Positions 61,187 through 64,000 of a DNA stretch of 64,000 nt are shown here, in pieces. Source of the DNA: Gamsiella multidivaricata. Taxonomy: Eukaryota; Mortierellomycota; Mortierellomycetes; Mortierellales; Mortierellaceae. A model generated the notes under the pieces. The model was not told where the DNA came from, searched no databases, and saw nothing but the letters and a program-made list of their open reading frames with translations. The stretch is from assembly GCF_025024155.1 (NCBI RefSeq), contig NW_026251807.1:1-64000 (forward strand). Direction: 5' to 3'. The translations under genes were made by a program, and so were the position numbers. Every line of letters starts with the position of its first letter. The stretch's first letter is position 1.

Positions 61187-64000
61187 ATGCTTGTCTCTCC
61201 TGATCTGCTCCTTTCGAAAATCTATGACCTCAGGGCTCCGACCTCACTTGTCCAGACAAAGCTGGTCGCAGCCTCGTCGTTGCACTCCCGCTTGCCTCGG
61301 ATTCAGCACACCTACGTCTGGCCTTTCTTTTTTCTGTATCCCGCCTGGTCCTTCGTCTATTTTTACCACTACGAAGAGTGGATCAAGTCTGAAGAAATCA
61401 CCTTTGTTACTCTTGGCCTGCTCCTCACCATCAACGCGCTTTTGTTCTTGACCTGTCAATGGAGCGTATCGATCAAGGCATCACTGACCTGCAAGAAGGT
61501 AAGCTAATAATACTTGATGCTTACCGGGCCTTGCTGTTCATGTGCGTTGACGGGAATTCATAAAGAAAAAAAAACTGACTGTTATATGCATACGATCGTT
61601 GACTGTAACACCAATCGCTGTCAGGAAACCGACCCCGCAAAGGCAACTGTTATCCGAATCATCCCTGACAAGCACCGTGGGCTGGGCGCACTCTGCGATC
61701 TTCATCATGAGGTACGTATACTAAAGGCGAGGCCGTAAAACCTGATCGGGAAAAAACAAGTTGGGCTTGCGTGGCAGCTCTTGACTGGTCCGGATCTAAT
61801 TTTCTATTTGGATTTCGTATTCTCAAATTTCCCTTATAGAATGGATCTATTTTCTTCTTCTTCCAGAAGAAAAAGTATGTGTACAATGCCGACAAGAAGT
61901 TGTTTGTCAAGATCAAGTACCCCAGTGACATTGGACTGACCATGGGCGAGCTTCAGAAGGCTCGCGGAATGAATGAGGACCAGGTTAAGACCTCGACTGC
62001 CGCTTATGGAATGAACAGGTTTGACATTCCCAAGCCAGCTTTCATGGAGCTCTTCAAGGAGCATGCCGTGGCCCCGTTCTTCATCTTCCAGATCTTCTGT
62101 GTCGCTCTCTGGTGCTTGGATGAATACTGGTACTACTCGCTTTTCACTTTGGTCATGTTGGTCATCTTCGAGTCCACCGTTGTTTGGCAGGTGCGTATCA
62201 ACGCCGACCGCTTCGTTCTGATCCTGCTTCGAATGCTGCCTACTTATAGACGACACTTTAGACTGACATATTTCCTTCTTACAGCGCCTTAGAACCATTG
62301 GCGAATTCCAAGCCATGTCGATCAAACCGTTCCATGTCAACGTTCGCCGTAACGGCTCATGGACCAGCATCATGTCCGACGAACTCTTGCCTGGAGATCT
62401 CGTTTCGATCATGCGCACCAAGGAGGAGTCTGGCGTTCCTTGTGATATGGTCATTGTGGATGGATCCTGCATTGTCAACGAAGCCATGTTGTCTGGAGAA
62501 TCTACACCATTGCTGAAGGAGGGCATCATGCTTCGTGAGACGGACGATGTGCTCGAGTTGAATGGCGCTGACAAGCTGAACGTGCTCTATGGAGGAACCA
62601 AGGTCCTTCAGGTTACTCCTCCTACCACTTCTTTGAAAGCCCCTGACGGTGGATGCATTTGCTACGTCGCCCGCACGGGTTTCGGAACTGCTCAAGGAAA
62701 ATTGGTCCGCACCATGGTCTATTCCACCGAGCGCGTCACTGCTAATAACTTGGAGGCGCTTCTGTTCATCCTGTTCCTCCTTATCTTCGCCATCGTCGCT
62801 GCATACTATGTCTGGGTTGTCGGGACTGAAAGCGGACGTAAGCGTGGAAAGCTGTTGCTGGACTGCATCTTGATTATCACCTCAGTCGTTCCTCCAGAGC
62901 TCCCCATGGAACTGTCTTTGGCCGTCAACACCTCCCTGATCGCTTTGGCGCGCTATCACATCTTTTGCGTTGAGCCGTTCCGTATCCCGTTTGCAGGAAA
63001 GGTCGATGTGTGCTGTTTTGACAAAACTGGAACTTTGACAGGAGAGGATCTTGTTGTTGAAGGTGTCTGCGGTATTGATGCCCATGAACCGGAAAAGCTC
63101 ATCATGCCCGAACATGCCCCCACATCTTCGCGCCATGTCCTTGCGACTGCCCATGCCCTTGTTCAGCTGGAGGAGGGTCTTGTTGGTGATCCTATGGAAC
63201 GTGTTACTCTTGAAGCCTTGAAGTGGAAGCTTGGCCGGAACGACAACGTGTATCCGGACAATCCCTACAACAAATCTGAGCACATGCTGATCCGTCGCCG
63301 CTTTCAGTTCTCCTCAGCCCTGAAGCGCATGTCGACTGTTTCAACACTGTCTAGCCCCGAGTTCAGGACCACCAAGCTGTTCGTCGCCGTCAAGGGTGCA
63401 CCTGAGACCTTGAAGAATATGTACAGTCAGTTACCCAAGCATTACGAGGATACCTACAAGCAGTTCACACGCCGTGGTAGCCGTGTCTTGGCCCTTGGAT
63501 ACAAGTACTTGCCTGACGGACTGAACACCGATCAGATTAATGCCCTTCACCGCGACAATGTCGAGAGCCAACTCACGTTTGCAGGATTTTTGGTCTTCCA
63601 TTGCCCGCTCAAGGATGACTCTGCCCAGGCTATCAAGATGTTGAACGAGTCCTCTCATCGCTGCGTCATGATTACTGGAGATAATCCATTGACCGCCTGC
63701 CATGTTGCCCGACAGGTCGATATTGTGAACCGCGACGTCTTGGTCATGGATGTCCGCGAAGACGGACGTGGCGCTGACGACCTTATCTGGAAATCGATTG
63801 ACGAGACCAAGGTTATTGACCTTGACCCCTCCAAGCCTTTTGACCCGGCCATCTTCCGTGATTACGATATTTGTGTGACAGGACCCGCCATGGCTCAGTA
63901 CGAAAACAAGTCGACTTTTGCAGAATTGATCCGTCACACTTGGGTCTATGCCCGCGTCTCGCCTGGACAGAAGGAAACCATTTTGACCACCTTGAAGGGC
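61187..64000 (+). CDS. SPF1: P5A-type ATPase SPF1/ATP13A1 (3' end outside window)
   Basis: Exons 61187-61498, 61625-61711, 61867-62190 and 62285 to the window end give 813 residues of an expected 1,100-1,200; the frame is open at 64000. The N-terminal membrane pair (YVWPFFFLYPAWSFVYFYHY and following) is typical of P5A pumps. Core motifs: MLSGESTPL (actuator), VVPPELPMELSLAVN (the P5A PPELPxE motif in M4), CFDKTGTLTG (phosphorylated Asp) and VMITGDNPLTA. Spf1 resides in the ER and extracts mis-inserted mitochondrial tail-anchored or signal-bearing helices, affecting ER sterol and manganese homeostasis. The missing part should hold the GDGxND hinge and M5-M10. Confidence 0.96.

Overview
This window is nuclear DNA of a filamentous fungus, most likely an early-diverging one of the Mortierella/Mucoromycota type. 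Genes are split by many short GT-AG introns (about 50-200 nt, a few near 0.5-1 kb). TATA boxes and AATAAA signals occur, promoters are pyrimidine-rich, and homopolymer and dinucleotide tracts are common. Gene content includes a DASH subunit, RAM-pathway proteins, a PPZ-type phosphatase and a Frizzled-like receptor. The species assignment is inference; no search was run. All gene models were built by hand from splice sites, reading-frame phase and remembered family motifs.

Layout. 0-2.8 kb is gene-poor and opens with a nearly perfect 188-bp inverted repeat. 2.9-11.2 kb (+): a hypothetical protein, signal peptidase subunit SPC3 and a major facilitator transporter. 11.5-16.2 kb (-): a BRSK/Nim1-like protein kinase with an apparent one-base frameshift in its catalytic loop. 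16.2-21.1 kb: no recognisable gene. 21.2-34.7 kb: a two-HMG-box protein (+), DASH subunit DAD2 (-), a PPZ-type phosphatase (+), a C2-domain protein (+) and SOG2 (+). 35.2-39.8 kb: ARV1 (+) facing a Frizzled-like seven-helix receptor (-). 41.6-50.3 kb: aldose 1-epimerase (+), an FYRN/FYRC nuclear protein (-), MOB2 (+), tubulin cofactor A (-) and a glycine-rich single-pass membrane protein (-). 51-64 kb: a possible small secreted protein (-), a Rho guanine-nucleotide exchange factor (-) head-to-head with a MAP kinase kinase (+), a Maf nucleotide pyrophosphatase (-), and a P5A-ATPase (SPF1, +) cut by the window end.

How the genes fit together. Many act in growth polarity, cell wall and ER homeostasis: SOG2 and MOB2 belong to the RAM/MOR network, the RhoGEF and the Mkk-type kinase could act in cell-integrity signalling, and PPZ, the BRSK/Nim1 kinase and the receptor are also signalling proteins. 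SPC3, ARV1 and SPF1 are ER proteins. DAD2 and tubulin cofactor A concern microtubules. This is a collection of neighbours, not an operon or a demonstrated cluster.

I found no CRISPR array, tRNA, rRNA, intact transposon or biosynthetic cluster. The most useful leads are the inverted repeat, the kinase frameshift, the receptor, the RhoGEF/MAPKK divergent pair and a G-tract array in a MOB2 intron.
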